Counted from the first letter of the stretch, positions 49,008-62,369 are shown. The stretch: 64,000 nucleotides of DNA from Circinella minor (GCA_016758965.1 JAEPRB010000034.1:62001-126000); one strand, 5' to 3'. The notes: generated by a model from the sequence alone, not told the origin. Translations and numbers: made by a program.

Positions 49008-51421
49008 ATGGAGTCCAAACCAAAAGATCATGAGAATAATAATGAAAAGACATTGGACTCCAATGTCGTAACTAATGAAAGTGTTCATTCATATGACGAC
49101 ATTGAACAGGTTGGAACTGCCTCATTATATACCTATATCCTTGTCACTTGTATTTGTGTAGGAGGTTTCCTTTTCGGCTATGATACCGGCGGTAAATATT
49201 TTTTTATTATTTTTTTTATATATTTTCTATTTGTATTTTGAAACATATTTATTTATATTCTGTATAAGGTATTAATAACATACTTATAACTGTAATTTAT
49301 TCCCCACATTAATTATTATTAAAATAGTCATTTCTGGCGCACTGCAACCATTGCAGGATGATTTCCATATGACCACTATCGACAAAGAACTTGTCGTCGG
49401 AGGAACTACTTTTGGTGCTATTTTTGGCGGTTTCTTTACTGGTCTGGTAAGAATTGGGATGCGGAGAAGACTGGGGAAACGGGTAGAAGCGATTGTAAAA
49501 AGGAGCTTGCTTTTTTTAATATCACGCGAACTCACACATTCACACGTTAATTCATATACCACGACAATCTATTATGATTTGACTTTCAACATATTTTTTT
49601 TAGTTATCCGACCGGTTTGGAAGAAAGGTAAGAGAAATCCGAAAGAATACAAATTAGTTAGGGAGAGACACGTGAGCAAATTTTTTTAAAGTTTGATGAC
49701 CAATTCTGGGGTAATTATATTTAGCCTTTGATTATGATCTCTTGTTTGATGTTTATCGCTGGTGCCTTATTACTCGCTTTACCGAGATCATATGGTGTTC
49801 TTCTTTTTGGTCGATTAGTTGTTGGTGTTGGTGTTGGTATGTCTTCTTTACTGGTACCTGTCTATATTAGTGAAGTGTCTCCAAAACAAATCCGCGGTCG
49901 TTTAACTACTTTAAATACATTGGTGGTGACATTCGGGCAAGTGATAGCCTATGTCATTAATATTGCATTTTCTAATGTACCCAATGGTTGGCGTTATATG
50001 TTTGGTTTGGCTGGTATCCCAGCACTTATCCAACTTTTAGGTAACTATTCATTAAATGATATATGGTTTTAATGTCTTGGATGGAAACTTACCGCAACTT
50101 TTCCCCCTTTTTTTTGTAGTTATGCCATTCCTTCCTGAATCTCCTCGTCGTATGGTTATTGTAGGCAAACCTGATCAAGCCAAAGCCGCACTCCGTCGTG
50201 TTTATGGAGATTCAGTTTCAGACAAGTTTTTGGATCGTGAAATTGCAACAATTCAAGAAGAAGTCGATTTGACGCGATCGTCTACCTATAAAGATTTCAA
50301 AAAACGTGAAAACTATCATCCTTTATTTATTGGTATGTATGTTTTAACTAGTATATATGTATATGTACATGTATAAATTAAAAGGATAATAATACTGGAT
50401 ATAACGACAAGGAGGTGAAATTGGTTTATATAATTTCTAATATCGTATACCTATGGAACAAAACATATAGCATGTATTCTTCAAGCTGCACAACAATTCT
50501 CAGGTTTCAATACTGCCATGTATTATGCAGCAACTATTCTACGCATGGCCGGTTTTCGTGACCATCAAAACTCAACAACAGTAGCTATTATCGTATCAGC
50601 AACAAACATGGTATTTACTGGTGTCGCTATTGGATTAATTGATCGTGTCGGTCGTCGACGCATGCTAGTTGTAACAATTCTTATTATGGTCGCTGGTCTG
50701 ATCGCTTTGGGCGGCACATTTGCAGCACAGCAAGGATTTATTACTAAACAGGATCTGTGCTCAGGTTACACAACTCATTGTGCTCGATGTGTCAATGACG
50801 ATAATTGTGGTTGGTCGATTTCACAAGATGTGTGTATGCCATTGAGCGTATTGGGAGATACTGATTTGTATCAAAGTTCAACTGGATGCCCACCACAAAG
50901 TAGTGATAAGGCCATCACAGGTGTTTTGCTTACTTTCTTGATTGTTTATGTTGCTGGTTATGCGTTGGGCCTTGGATATGCTCCGTAAGTAGACTTTTTT
51001 TTAATTACGTGGAAAATAGAAAAGATTCCAAATGAAATACATCCATACTAACTTGGATTGGCTTTAAACTATATATATAGGTGGGTTATGCAAAGTGAAA
51101 TTTTTCCTATCGCTTTACGTGGTAAAGGTACCGGTGTTGCAACGGGCGTCAACTGGATCTGTAATCTTATTATTTCCATTACGTATCTTTCCATGATTGA
51201 TGCCATGACAGCTGCAGGAACATTTTGGTTCTATGCAGGCATTTCATTGATCTTTTGGGGGCTAATCTATTTCTATGTACCAGAGGTAAGAAAATTGAAC
51301 ATGAAACCAAAAAAAAAGTTATGTATTTAATGAATTGGATATATATATTAACCCAATATAATATTTATAGACTGCTAAACTTTCACTTGAAGAAATGAAT
51401 GTAATTTTTCAAAAGAAGTAA
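49008..51421 (+). CDS. myo-inositol / sugar-proton symporter (SLC2A13/ITR type)
   Basis: Eight exons (49008-49191, 49328-49446, 49604-49627, 49725-50040, 50120-50332, 50471-50984, 51081-51285, 51371-51421) give 541 residues with about 12 membrane helices of the major facilitator superfamily. Family signatures are FLFGYDTGVISGAL in helix 1, LSDRFGRKP, PVYISEVSPKQIRGRL, PESPRRM after helix 6, QFSGFNTAMYY in helix 7 and DRVGRRRM. Between helices 9 and 10 is a long extracellular loop with cysteines (CARCVNDDNCGW, later DVCMP). This loop is seen in HMIT-type proton/myo-inositol symporters and not in ordinary hexose carriers, so I favour inositol as substrate, though other polyols or hexoses cannot be excluded. 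Location: plasma membrane. Exon 3 has only eight codons (LSDRFGRK). Confidence 0.88.
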
Positions 51422-51915
51422 TGTGTCATACATAATTCTTTCGTCCTCAAGTCTTTTGATACTTGTAACTTTCTTCTGTTTTATTTTTATTTATTTTTGT
51501 TCCTGTAATCTTAATAATGTACTCTTTAATCTAATTATTTTATATTCTTACATACTTTCTAATTATATATCTTGTTTTAATGAATGAAAAAATAATTCCC
51601 TTGCCAATTTAATTGTATTATTTTTTCTTTTTAATGTTCTTTGTATATTGTTTATATTACATAGTAACTCTGGGTTCCCCGTATGATAGTTATCACCGCG
51701 TAATGATTAAGCTAATTAAACCTGAATTAAATGATATTCTAATACTACTATTTGTACGTATGCGATAATTTTTATTTTACATACTGTGAGTGTATATGTA
51801 TATATTTGTATATGGGGACGCTATCAGATCTATCCAATAAAAGGAACAAAAAAAGAGAACAAAAAAGTTCAAAAAAAGGATAATTAGATTAAATGGTGCC
51901 TGAATCCTCATTGAT
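51422..51915. other. intergenic region between convergent genes
   Basis: AT-rich spacer between the symporter stop and the UreF stop, presumably two facing 3' UTRs. No gene seen. Confidence 0.6.
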
Positions 51916-52800
51916 TTAACTGTTAAAGAGGCGCGTATATAATCGATCATGCATGCCTTGGCACACATCTAGAAGTGGATTTGTTTGGCAGCATTCTTCC
52001 ATTGGAATATTGGCCGTTTCCTTGACAATACGTTCAATTGGTACACGCGACTGTAACAAAAGCTTTTGAGCTTCGTATGGACCAATAACGTTCATTCTTA
52101 CTGCTGAAGAATAAAGTGTGCGTGTAAACAGGTAAAGCCATAAATGAAGAGTATTTTCTATTCTCATTTTTGTTCATAAACTATTATTTAGATTAATTGA
52201 ACCGAGACGTTTCCCCTTAGAAGCAGTTCACTTTCCTCTCCAGTCTTCTAAATAAAACATTATAACCATTATATGTGTATATAACTTACCAAGGTCAACC
52301 TTAAGATAGCGACATACGAGACCAAAGCAAATAGGAAAATGACCGTCCACCTTTTCTGCACGGATCATTGTTTTAAATCGTTTCATAATAGTAATATCCA
52401 ATAATTTATCACCTTCACCTTGTTGTTCTTCATTTAGTTCAGTAAAACATTTAAGATATAAAGTAACCATAGCAATGCCTTGAGCAAGTGAAGCACGTCG
52501 TGCAACTGTATTAGCCACCATGACAGCATCACAAATGGCATCACATTCTTCAAGTTGTGCTAATGGATCTTTATGGTCAAGCGCTTCATAACCAGCACGA
52601 ACAAAACAGGAGGTATTGCAAGCATAGTTAAGGTTTGCACTGTTCACCCACTCGTTCAAGTTATCCGAGTCTAGTAGTCCTGCTTGGTAAGTAGCTTCGA
52701 GACCCGACGACGCTACGAAGCCTCCTGTCGGTAAAGCTGAATCGACTAAAATATAGAGCAGCCAGCTGCTAGTTTGATTCGATACAAATGGTAAAGCCAT
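51916..52800 (-). CDS. ureF: urease accessory protein UreF
   Basis: Two exons on the minus strand (52800-52290 and 52157-51916) give 250 residues. The N-terminal part has LLYILVDSALPTGGFVASSGLE, the UreF start motif (usually D..FP.G.F..S.GLE). Near the C-terminus is the conserved block CCQTNPLLDVCQGMHDRLYTRLFNS, which is nearly diagnostic of fungal and plant UreF. The middle is helical and rich in Ala and Glu. UreF acts with UreD/UreH and UreG in the cytosol to load nickel and carbon dioxide into apo-urease, so the fungus should be able to use urea as nitrogen source. The acceptor for exon 2 (gagaatag before AAAATACTC) was chosen because it alone keeps frame and gives DLENTLHLWLY. No other urease gene lies in the window. 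Confidence 0.93.
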
Positions 52801-53275
52801 TTAACAGAATAAAATAAGAAATAAAAAGTAAAATTGGAGGATATCCTTGGAGTGTGAAAAAAAAAATGATAAAAGAAAAAAATTAACAAAGAAGCGGGTA
52901 GAAACTCTATCTTATCTAGGATATTGTTGGTTTAGCTGGGAAATATATTGGTTACAAATCCAACGCAATTTTCCTAATGTGTTGCCAAGGCATCCATATA
53001 AATTTATCAAGTAATCAAATCGCTAAAAAAACAAAAAGCAAGTTATCTTTTACTCTCATTTGTATAACCCTTTTTTTTTAAGTTCTTATCATGATTTCCC
53101 TACCCCCGTCTCTATTATGCTGGTTGCCTGTTATTTCATTTTACATAAAAGTCAGCTGAGATTTCATCATCATATATGAATAGCAGCAAGTTCATCGTTT
53201 TTTTTAGCACCAACCACACTTCTCACCTTTTCTTTTAACTTCTTTGTTTCTCTATATAATCATAAATAAATTATA
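52801..53275. other. divergent promoter region, UreF / ClpX
   Basis: A 475-base spacer between divergently transcribed genes, so it should contain both promoters. No clear TATA box. No gene seen. Confidence 0.55.
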
Positions 53276-55830
53276 ATGAGACCTAAAACACAATTACATC
53301 GTCAATTATGGTACTTTGCGAACAACAAGACCCAACGTTTCGGAAATAACTTCATTCAAGCAAAACTAGTACCACCACAACAACGTAGCTATCTATCGTT
53401 ACTATCAAAGCGTTCGTCAATACGACAACCCATAAAATCATTGACTCAATGTCGTTGTTCTTATTATACAATGGAGTATGGGTCACAAGATGCATCACCC
53501 CCACCACAACAACAACCCCAATATCCACATGACTATCTGGAAACTGCTCAATTGACTGACCCACGCACGGTACATATATCATTTCTAATTTATTCATAGT
53601 CTTTTATCTATATTATAATTATTAGTAATAAGAAATTATTTCAAGTTATATATGTATATGTGTATGTGTATGTGTAATAATGTATAACTAATAATACAAT
53701 ACAAATTACTATTATTAAAAAAATACTGAAGATTGTCAAGCACCTTAATGACTACATTATCGGTCAAGAACGAGCAAAAAAGATCTTGGCAGTAGCAGTT
53801 TTTAATCATTATAATCGAGTACGAGCCAATCTTGCACGACAATGGACAAAACGACAGAAAGAAGCAGTACCGGTTGATGGAGAAGAACGTCATCACGCCG
53901 ACCACCATCGACCTACCCTCCCCCAAGATTATTATGCAAGCAGCGGTGTCGGGGCTGCGGATTTAGTACCAGCTGAACGTTATGGTACGGATAATAATAA
54001 TAATAATGGCAAAAATTTACATGTAACATCAAAAGAACAACAAGCGTATAATGCTAGTTTAGGTTCACAGAGACGAGCGTGGCTTAATCCGCCAACACAA
54101 GTAGGTGGTATGCGATCATTAGCAGATGCTGATACCAAGACTTCAACCTTTCAGAATGACACAGATGTGCAGGACACGACTGTGTATGAAAAAAGTAATG
54201 TTTTACTTATTGGCCCAACTGGATCTGGTAAATACATGTTTTATAAGAAAGAGGAATAGAAATAGTTATTTGTTCGTATTTATATGAATTAATTTAATAG
54301 AGTTATTAATATATTTATCAATTCATTTCCTAATTTAACAGGCAAAACATTATTAGCAAGAACATTAGCTCAAGTATTACAAGTTCCATTTTCTATGTCA
54401 GATGCAACACCGTTTACACAAGCTGGATATGTAGGAGAGGATGTTGAATTGGTTATTCAACGATTATTACAGGTAATAAATAATAATAATAATACTAGTG
54501 TATGGAGGGATTTAATTATAGTAAATTTATATATGATATTGACCAGGAATCTATCATCTATATAGTCATGTGATTATGATGTGAAAAAAGCAGAAACAGG
54601 CATTGTATTTATCGATGAAATTGACAAAATAGCTCGACGATCTGATTCGTCATCTGCTTCGAGAGATGTTTCTGGTGAAGGTGTTCAACAATCTTTATTA
54701 CGTATGCTGGAAGGCACTGTCGTTAATGTCACTGATAAATCTGGTGCAAACAATAGTCAAAATAGACGTGGGGGCATGCCTGGTTCTCTAGGAAATGGTC
54801 AAGGTGGTGGTGGAGGTAAAGGTGAAACTTACGCTGTAGATACAAGCAACATTCTGTTCATACTTAGTGGCGCCTTTATTGGGTTGGAAAAAACGGTTCA
54901 AGATCGTTTAGCAAAAGGAGTAAGTTATATTTTAATGGTTAATAATGGTGAACGTGTTAGTGATATGGCCCCAGGTTTAACTTTATGTATCTGCATGTAA
55001 ATTATGTGTTTGTTTTTTAGTCTATTGGTTTTGATGCTACTTTACGCTCACCTTCAGACGATCAAATTGAAGGAAAAGATGGAGTTCATCCATTATCTCT
55101 TGTTGAACCTGCAGGTAAAATTGTTATGAGATGGAAATTTAATGGGATGTCATCGTTTTGACCTTTCCCATCCTTTTACTTTTGTTATATACAAATAGAC
55201 CTCGTAAAATACGGCTTAATCCCAGAATTCTGTGGTCGGCTGCCAGTTCTTGCATCTGTAAATAATCTGTCAGTCGACGATTTAGTACGGATAATGAGTG
55301 AACCCAAGAATTCGCTCTTGCGTCAATATGAAGGACTGTTTGGCTTAAATCAGGTAATTCTTTTTTTTTTCTTGAAAAAAAGGCAATTTTAACTTGGTAT
55401 GCTTAATGGATTAAATATAAGGGATAAGATGAGCTCACATGAGATACATTATACAAATAGGTGGAGTTACATTTTAGCAAAACTGCATTACAAACCATTG
55501 CAGAACAAGCTATTGAAAAGAAAACGGGGGCTCGTGGATTACGTCGTATCATGGTAATTAACAATCTAAAAAGTCGAAATGGGATCTAGTAACGCAGTAA
55601 TAACTTTGTATATCAAATAGGAAAATATTTTGTTAGATCCGATGTATGATACGCCTGGATCAGTTATTCGCAATGTTGTCATTGATAGCAAGGTAGTTTC
55701 CAAAGAGAAACCTGCCATTTATCTTGATGGTGATAAGAAGGATATAGCATCACAATTAATTGCTGAGGATGATGGTACACATTTTGATAAAATTGAACCT
55801 GCTATTCGTCAACAAATGACTCAAGCATAA
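53276..55830 (+). CDS. mcx1: mitochondrial ClpX-type AAA+ unfoldase
   Basis: Eight exons (53276-53569, 53732-54227, 54342-54472, 54566-54919, 55021-55114, 55199-55353, 55461-55553, 55621-55830) give 608 residues. The first about 65 residues are basic and Ser/Arg-rich, a likely mitochondrial presequence. The ClpX core follows: [14 protein letters not shown], Walker A GPTGSGKT (split by an intron), the pore loop GYVGED (292-297), Walker [10 protein letters not shown] (320-328), [12 protein letters not shown], and sensor-2 GARGLRR (531-537). The zinc-binding N-domain of bacterial ClpX is absent, as in yeast Mcx1. A roughly 100-residue low-complexity insert precedes Walker A, and a Gly-rich insert ([14 protein letters not shown]) sits after Walker B. 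It should act as an ATP-driven unfoldase in the matrix, for example on haem-synthesis enzymes. Whether a ClpP partner exists cannot be judged here. Confidence 0.92.
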
Positions 55831-57180
55831 AATAAAGATAGACCAAGTTCTATAAAATTACAATTTCTACATAAATTATCTTCATACGTACCTCTCTTCT
55901 TTTTCAATTTCTTCCCAACTCTACATTTTTGGTTTTCCAATATTTTTCTCTTGTACTATAAACCATTTTTCACCTACCTTATTTTATCAATTCCCTCATT
56001 TCAGACTTCATTCTTCTTTTTGTTTAGCTTATACTTATATGGCGTTCGTGACGATCACCAGTATTATATCAATAAAGATACAACTAATTGATTATAATAA
56101 TTTACTCATGTTTTCAAGAAGGTTAAATTATTTGATATCTATATATATGAAAGTACATGGAGAATACGTAAAAGATACTGAATACCGTACGTACTTTATT
56201 TATCTCTTCGGTAAAATCCTCATCCCACCCTTTTTGTTTTCACCGTATTTTATTAGCTACGTATAGCATGCTAAAGTTAAAAAATAATGACATTGACTGT
56301 TTTAAAAAATCCAATTAATATACTTTAACGTTCCACTAAATCACCATAAAAGTTTGTCATAAAAAGCATTAGTTTATTTATTTTCTAGGCTTTTTCTTCT
56401 ATGTGGTACTACAAATTATCACTGATAGAAAAAGTCGTACTTGCCATATGCCGATATGTGACAATGTTACAAAGGGCACTTTTATAATGATCTACATACA
56501 CTTACAAAGGTTTGTTTATAAAATAAATTTTAGTAGAAAGTTTTTTCTTTCCTTAAATTTATTTATTTCTGTATACTATTTTCTTCTCTTCCCTTTCCTG
56601 TCATTTTACGACGTATAAAAAATAACATCTTGGTTTTATCTCAAAAGTATCAGCTGGCAATAAGTGACAAGAATTTTAAGGACCAGTTACTTATAACTGC
56701 TTTTCTCGATTTATTAAAACTCGACTAGTTACTGAATCGACCACTTTTCAATCTAGTTAGTAATATTTGATGAAATAACATGTCTACCAGGCATACTTAC
56801 TATCAGGTATTATAGTATGTTAGCTATCTTCTTTACGTATCACTATATTTGAGCAATAATATATTTTGTGACATGTTTGATCACTATTTGATACATAAAA
56901 GAAATCACGATTTATTTTGATGATGATGATAAAACGCGTCCCATTACAACTGCTTATTATAAAGAGTGCATAAAATGGAACTTATTTTCGCCAACAAATG
57001 ACTCAGATAGTAGAAAACCTTTTGAATACACCATTTATATAATTGAATTACATTCTTCTTTATTTTTCTCAACCCTTATATTTGCCTTTTGTTCCACGAA
57101 TTTTACCCCATTTATAGTATGTAATATACTTTTCAATGTTGCATGTTAACTAATAATATATAAACGATACATCTTATTTA
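55831..57180. other. intergenic region between convergent genes
   Basis: About 1.35 kb, AT-rich, between the ClpX stop and the Csm3 stop. It begins with pyrimidine-rich 3' UTR-like sequence. No gene seen. Confidence 0.6.
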
Positions 57181-58454
57181 TTATTCGCTCATATCACTAT
57201 CATCATCATCATCTTTAATTATACGTTTTGGTCTTCGTTTGTTGTTTACATTTAAAAATAGAGGCTCCTCGTCTTCATCATCTTCGAGATTATCTTCTCG
57301 ATTTAATCGAGTAGTAGCAGATTCCAGTTGTTGCTTTGGAGAATCTTCTTGGACAGGATCACTAGGTACAGTGTCGCTTATTGGGTTATTTTTGAGTAAT
57401 CGTGTCGTTGATATTTCTGGTTGTTGATTTGAAATTGGTTTTGTTGGAGTAGAAACTGGCGGGGTATTATCAACATTGGTTCGTACATCTGTTAAGAAAT
57501 CCAAAAAGAGGTCATTATCGTCATCAGAATCGTTATTATCCGAATTATTATTTATTTCGAGTGGCAGATTTGTTTCTTCTGCACGTTTCTCCTCCTCGTC
57601 GTCGTCGTCGTCGTCGTCATCATCATTATCCACGTCGTCTGATATGTATGATTTATGATTAATAAAAAGCTGTGAATATAATAACATCCCAACATTTTAT
57701 TTTATTCTTACCTTCGCCTCCAGTAGTATTATTATTATTATTTGGATTATTTTCATTGAGTACATTTTGTTTCTCATAGTATTCATCTTGCCATTGACTT
57801 AACGTATGCTAATAATAATAAAAGAGAGTCGATTAACGGCTATATCCTTTTAGTGAGTGATCTATGACATATATCAGAATTTACCTTTACGCGTGCAGAT
57901 TGTGTTCCATTTAACACCTTACGCGAAAAATCACGAAATTGTAAGCGAGGATATAGACTATGTGCCCATACTGTATAATAATCCATAAGCTTCCTTAAAT
58001 CTTCATCCTATACACAAGATAATATTGAGATTATTATTGAAACTATTCTCTCTCTCTTTTTCTCCCTTTTCCTTTCTAAATTATATCTATTCACCTCAGA
58101 ACCTTTGCCTTGAAATTTTAACCAAGGTGCTTCATGTCGTAATCTTGGTAATCCTTTATCTGATAATAAACTAATATATATATATTTGTTTATTAAGTAA
58201 TTTTAAAAACACATTCTCTTCAATGGATCAATTATAAAGAAAGGAAGAGCAATTTACACTTCAGCATCGAGTTTTTTTAATTTGGTTCTTTTTTTCTTTC
58301 CACCCAGTGCTTCTTCTCCTGTTCGTTTACCAGTAGTTGAAGCTAAAGGGTCAAAAGTTGTGTTTTTGTCTTTAAGATCATTCGATTCATTATTATCTTT
58401 GGAAAAAGGATCATAGTCATCAAGTAACAAAGCATCTAGTTCATCGATATCCAT
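57181..58454 (-). CDS. csm3: Csm3/Swi3/TIPIN replication-fork protection protein
   Basis: Five exons on the minus strand (58454-58258, 58170-58095, 58007-57885, 57808-57712, 57638-57181) give 316 residues. The Swi3 domain is at about 66-130. It reads LLSDKGLPRLRHEAPWLKF, then GKGSEDEDLRKLMDYYTVWAHSLYPRLQFRDFSRKV with minor breaks, matching the GLP.L and YQ.W.H.L.P signatures of the family. The N-terminus is acidic with a basic KKKRTKLKK patch. The C-terminal half is disordered and Asp-rich (long D/E run), ending in DDDSDMSE. Family members pair with Tof1/Swi1/Timeless to stabilise paused replication forks, signal the S-phase checkpoint and support sister cohesion in the nucleus. The last-exon acceptor was chosen for frame (atatcag before ACGACGTGG). 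Confidence 0.9.
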
Positions 58455-61041
58455 CTTTGTGTATATTTAAGTGTCGAAAGTAAAAAGAGTAAAAAAAAGA
58501 ACCCGCTATTTCGCGCTTCACGCGTATGAGTGGGCTTAAAAAAAACGCGTAATTTTTTTTATACTCGTTCCACTTCTTATCCACATCAAACTTTTTTTTA
58601 CTTCTTATAAGCATTGTATTTAAAATGGATACTTGATAAACGCCAATCAAATTTTATGGAAAATGGCTATTTAAATGACATTGACACCGTATCAACTTTT
58701 AAACAATGAAAGGAAGCTTATACTGCCAACAATTATGATAATACTATTAAACGTTATTTACAAGTGATCTAAACTATGTGTTCCAATTTTCTTAAAGGAT
58801 TATTACGTCGTCCTGCAACTACTAGTAATAGCAATATCATTATGAATAATATTGACACAACAAACATTAATCCATAACAGCAATAACAAAAGCAACAATA
58901 ACGGTGGAACAAATCGAATATACAATAGTGATATACAATAACAAGAAATATAGTACAACTAAGCAATTTGCTAAACAATCGGAAAAAAAAACAATTGAAG
59001 GCAGAAATGCACAAACATAATCAATGGTTGGCATAACAATTATGTCATGAAATAATTTGTTGCACTCTATCCTATTTATCAATCAAAGACAAGGGCACCT
59101 AACACCTCTCTGTGGTTATTTATGCCTTGGTCGCGAACATTATCAAGTCTATTTTCTGTGGTGGCCAATTAAAAGATAGAAGTGCTCATCTAATCCATAT
59201 TCCTCTATATCGTTTCCATTTTGTATGCTTGCTCAAAATCAACTTGTCAGGACTGAAGTTAATGAGTTTACAATATGTGGGTTTTTAATAGTTTCAAGAT
59301 CTATTAGAAAACTTAGTAAGGATGCTACAACAAGTTATATATACTTCAAGCTTATTCGTGAATGTCTGCGTACAACCTATATTAAACTAAAAGGGAACAA
59401 CTTTACTGATTTTTTTTTGTAGTTGTTCGCTTATTCTTTTGGCTTTATGGCATTTAGCCCAAATCCAGTGTTTGTTATATCTCTTTATGTACATGACACG
59501 TTCGGCGATAAATAATTTTTCTAACATTATCATCAAATAACCCCATTATTTTTTTTTTATCAATGTTGCTTATCGATTGCTGTGTGCGTATACAAATATT
59601 GTTCATTTGTTTTAAAATGTTATTATTTTGAGAGCTCATGTAGCATAATCGAACCAGGTTTCTGTGCCCTCGGAATCAATCGTAATTGTATGGGAAAGTA
59701 GCTTTGATGACAGACCACTGGTTCCTGTTGTATGCTGGATATTATGTTATGCTTTTAGAGAGACAGGGAAGATACTCGACCGTGTAAATCATGAACAGGG
59801 ACCACTGATTGCATATATTTTTCTTGGGTCCTTTTTTTTATTTTTTTGGCCCTAGTGTTCAAAACTTCGTCTTGAAAAACACAAAGTGTATGTGACATTT
59901 GAGCTGAAAAAGAGAGCGCGAAAAGAGATATTTGACTGAATTTTGCCGCAAAGGATGAAATTGATCAAAACTGCTACATCGATTGAAAGATGAATGGTTC
60001 TAATTACCGTTTCTAAAGAACAATGAGAAATGATATCCATTGTTATATTGCAATAGGATGGATATAATAATGTAATATATGATGGGATATTGTAAAAATA
60101 ACATATGTAAATATATCGATAATAAAAAAAAATGTTTTCATCAATAACTTTCTTTGTATACATGAGAAGAAACTTTGTGAAACTGAAGAAATTATGCAAA
60201 ATAGGTAAATGGTTATAAGTTGTTGATGACTAATAAACTTACTATGTAAAAAGGAAGCATGTTCTTTTATTCAAATATTATGTAATCCGCCCAGATCCAC
60301 TATTTTGCTCACATTCATAAATCAAATACATGAACTCCTTATTCCTTGCTTTAATATTTTGATCCTCTTTTTTGACATTTTCCTGGCTCGCAAAATACAG
60401 TATTCAACATGTTGCATAAAAGCGTGAATTATTTTGATTGTTGTCAGACTCATTCCACAAAACAAGATATCCTTTAGTACGTAGCGCTACAAAATATACG
60501 CCATACAAGACCTTTACTGACTATTTTCCCCATATCCACATTACTATTGATTCTGGTTGTGGTAATGGGTTATAGCCGCGCTTTACCTGTTTAATCGATT
60601 TTGTAATATGTGAATAAATCCGGATCATCCCAAAATCGATCGCTTTTCCCAAGGAGCTGCACCCGTCGTTTGGGAAAAAAAATTATAACATGTTGCCTAC
60701 GTGTACTGCACAGGTTGTTTTTTCCCACTGTATACAACACCAAGAAATTTCCAGCCAATCATATTAATTAATAACATTATGTAACTTTCAAAAAGGGTCC
60801 TACGGAATAAAATAATATTTCCCTTTTTCTACTAGGAATCTCCCCTGAATATAGAATATCGTAATACTCTCACCCAACACTTCTTTTAAAGTTTTTTTTT
60901 GAGGGATAGAGGCGTATAAACTTTATAAAATAGTATTATATAACGAGTATGTAGTGTACTTTTTCTTTCTTCCTTGGCTTACTTATTCTCATCTGTTTGT
61001 TGTCATTACTACCATTGTAAAATAATTTCATTTATATACCA
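58455..61041. other. gene-free region upstream of the lactonase gene
   Basis: About 2.6 kb. The first 200 bases should hold the csm3 promoter. Around 58800-58930 there is CAA/AAT-rich sequence with scattered stops, possibly a decayed low-complexity gene. The rest shows no supported feature until the promoter before 61042. Confidence 0.55.
60915..60932 (+). promoter_or_regulatory. tandem TATA-like boxes of the lactonase gene
   Basis: TATAAA (60915-60920) and TATAAAATA (60924-60932) lie 110-125 bases before the start codon, ahead of a pyrimidine-rich leader. Confidence 0.5.
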
Positions 61042-62276
61042 ATGCATTTCTTCAAAACAACAACATTGGCTGCCATAGCAACGTCATTTATTCTCAAGCT
61101 AGTGACAGCTACCGAAACAATGCCTGTATACGTATCTGGATATACTGATAAGGGTGGTGAAGGTATCTATAAGTATACTTGGAATAATGGAAAACTCAGT
61201 GGTGGCGAATTGGCAGCCAAAGCCGAAGCTCCTTCGTATTTTACAATTAAACAAGACTCCAACACGCTTTATGCCGTCAGTGAATTAGAAGATTACGAAG
61301 GAACTGGAGGTGGTACTGTGATTGCATTCAAGCGCAATAAGGAAGATGGATCTCTCACTCAACTGGATGAAGAAGCCACTTTTGGAAAAGCCCCTTGTTA
61401 TGCTGTCGCGGATAAAGATAATGTCTATGCAGCCAATTATAACAGTGGTTCTGTTTCTGTAATACCTATTTCTGAAGATGATAATGGTGTAGAACCTCTT
61501 GATTACTTGCTTAATCATACAGCTCCAGCATCAGGTGGCGTACCTGATCGTCAAGAAGCAGCACATGCTCATTCATTTGATTTCATTGATGATACATGGA
61601 GTGTTTCGTGCGATTTGGGTACAGATCAAGCAGTTGTATACAAAAAGTCCAACGGCAAAGTTAAAGAATCGGGTGCATTCCAGTTCCCCAATGGTACAGG
61701 TCCACGCCATGCAGCTATTAGTCATAATGGTAAAAAAGTTTATGTATTATCAGAATTAGATTCACAAGTCTTTGTGCTCGATTTCGATAGCGAGACGGGT
61801 ACATTGACTGAATTAGAACGCCATTATGCAGGACCGGATGGTGCAGTGGGTGGTGGTGCCGAAATCGAATTGACTCCCAATGGTGAATTCTTATATGCTT
61901 CTGTACGATTTATCAATATGATTGCTGTATACAAAGTTGATAAAGATACTGGGAAATTAAAGGTGGTGGATTATCAACCTTCAGGTGGTGACCATCCTCG
62001 TCATTTCAAGATTGATCCATCAGGTCAATTTTTGCTTGTCGGTAATATGGTAAGTCAGTAGTAGTAGTAGTAGTAGTAGTAGTTATTGTTATGGGCTTTG
62101 TTGTTATCTATCATCCATTATCCAAAGTATAATAATGCTAAGCTTCACTTACCTACTTTACTGTATAGAACTCTGATAACATTGTTATTTTCAAGATTAA
62201 TCAAGAGACAGGTCTTTTGGAGGATGGAGAAACCATTGACCACCCTCAACCCACTTGTATCAAATTTTGGACTTGA
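61042..62276 (+). CDS. secreted lactonase-fold (6-phosphogluconolactonase-like) protein
   Basis: Two exons (61042-62049 and 62169-62276) give 371 residues. An N-terminal hydrophobic stretch (TTLAAIATSFILKLVTA) is a signal peptide, so the protein is probably secreted. The rest is a seven-bladed beta-propeller of the lactonase family (PF10282): repeats such as VYVSGYTDKGGEGIYKYTW, PSYFTIKQDSNTLYAVSE, GPRHAAISHNGKKVYVLSE and HPRHFKIDPSGQFLLVGN have the family spacing, and the HAHSF/GPRHA/HPRHF histidines line the usual active-site face. Family members include YbhE-type 6-phosphogluconolactonase and carboxy-cis,cis-muconate cyclase. Secretion argues against the pentose phosphate role, so I leave the substrate open. 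The intron holds a (TAG)n run. The next gene starts 93 bases downstream on the same strand. Confidence 0.88.
62058..62082 (+). repeat. (TAG)n microsatellite in the lactonase intron
   Basis: About eight copies just inside the 5' splice site. It leaves the coding sequence untouched. Confidence 0.9.
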
Positions 62277-62369
62277 TAGGAAAAAGATTTTTTTATAACA
62301 AAATATACAAAATAAAATTTAGTCTCACTTTCTTACTCCTGCACTGTACTTATTTCTTTTTTGTTACCA

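Noticed and set aside
58769..59082. Minus-strand Cys/Leu/Phe-rich frames resembling membrane proteins
   Set aside because: Composition follows from CAA/AAT-rich DNA on the other strand; two overlapping frames look equally membrane-like, a sign of chance.
59664..60199. Frames at 59664-59855 (+) and 59852-60199 (-)
   Set aside because: No homology I can recognise, no codon-use support and no splice partners.
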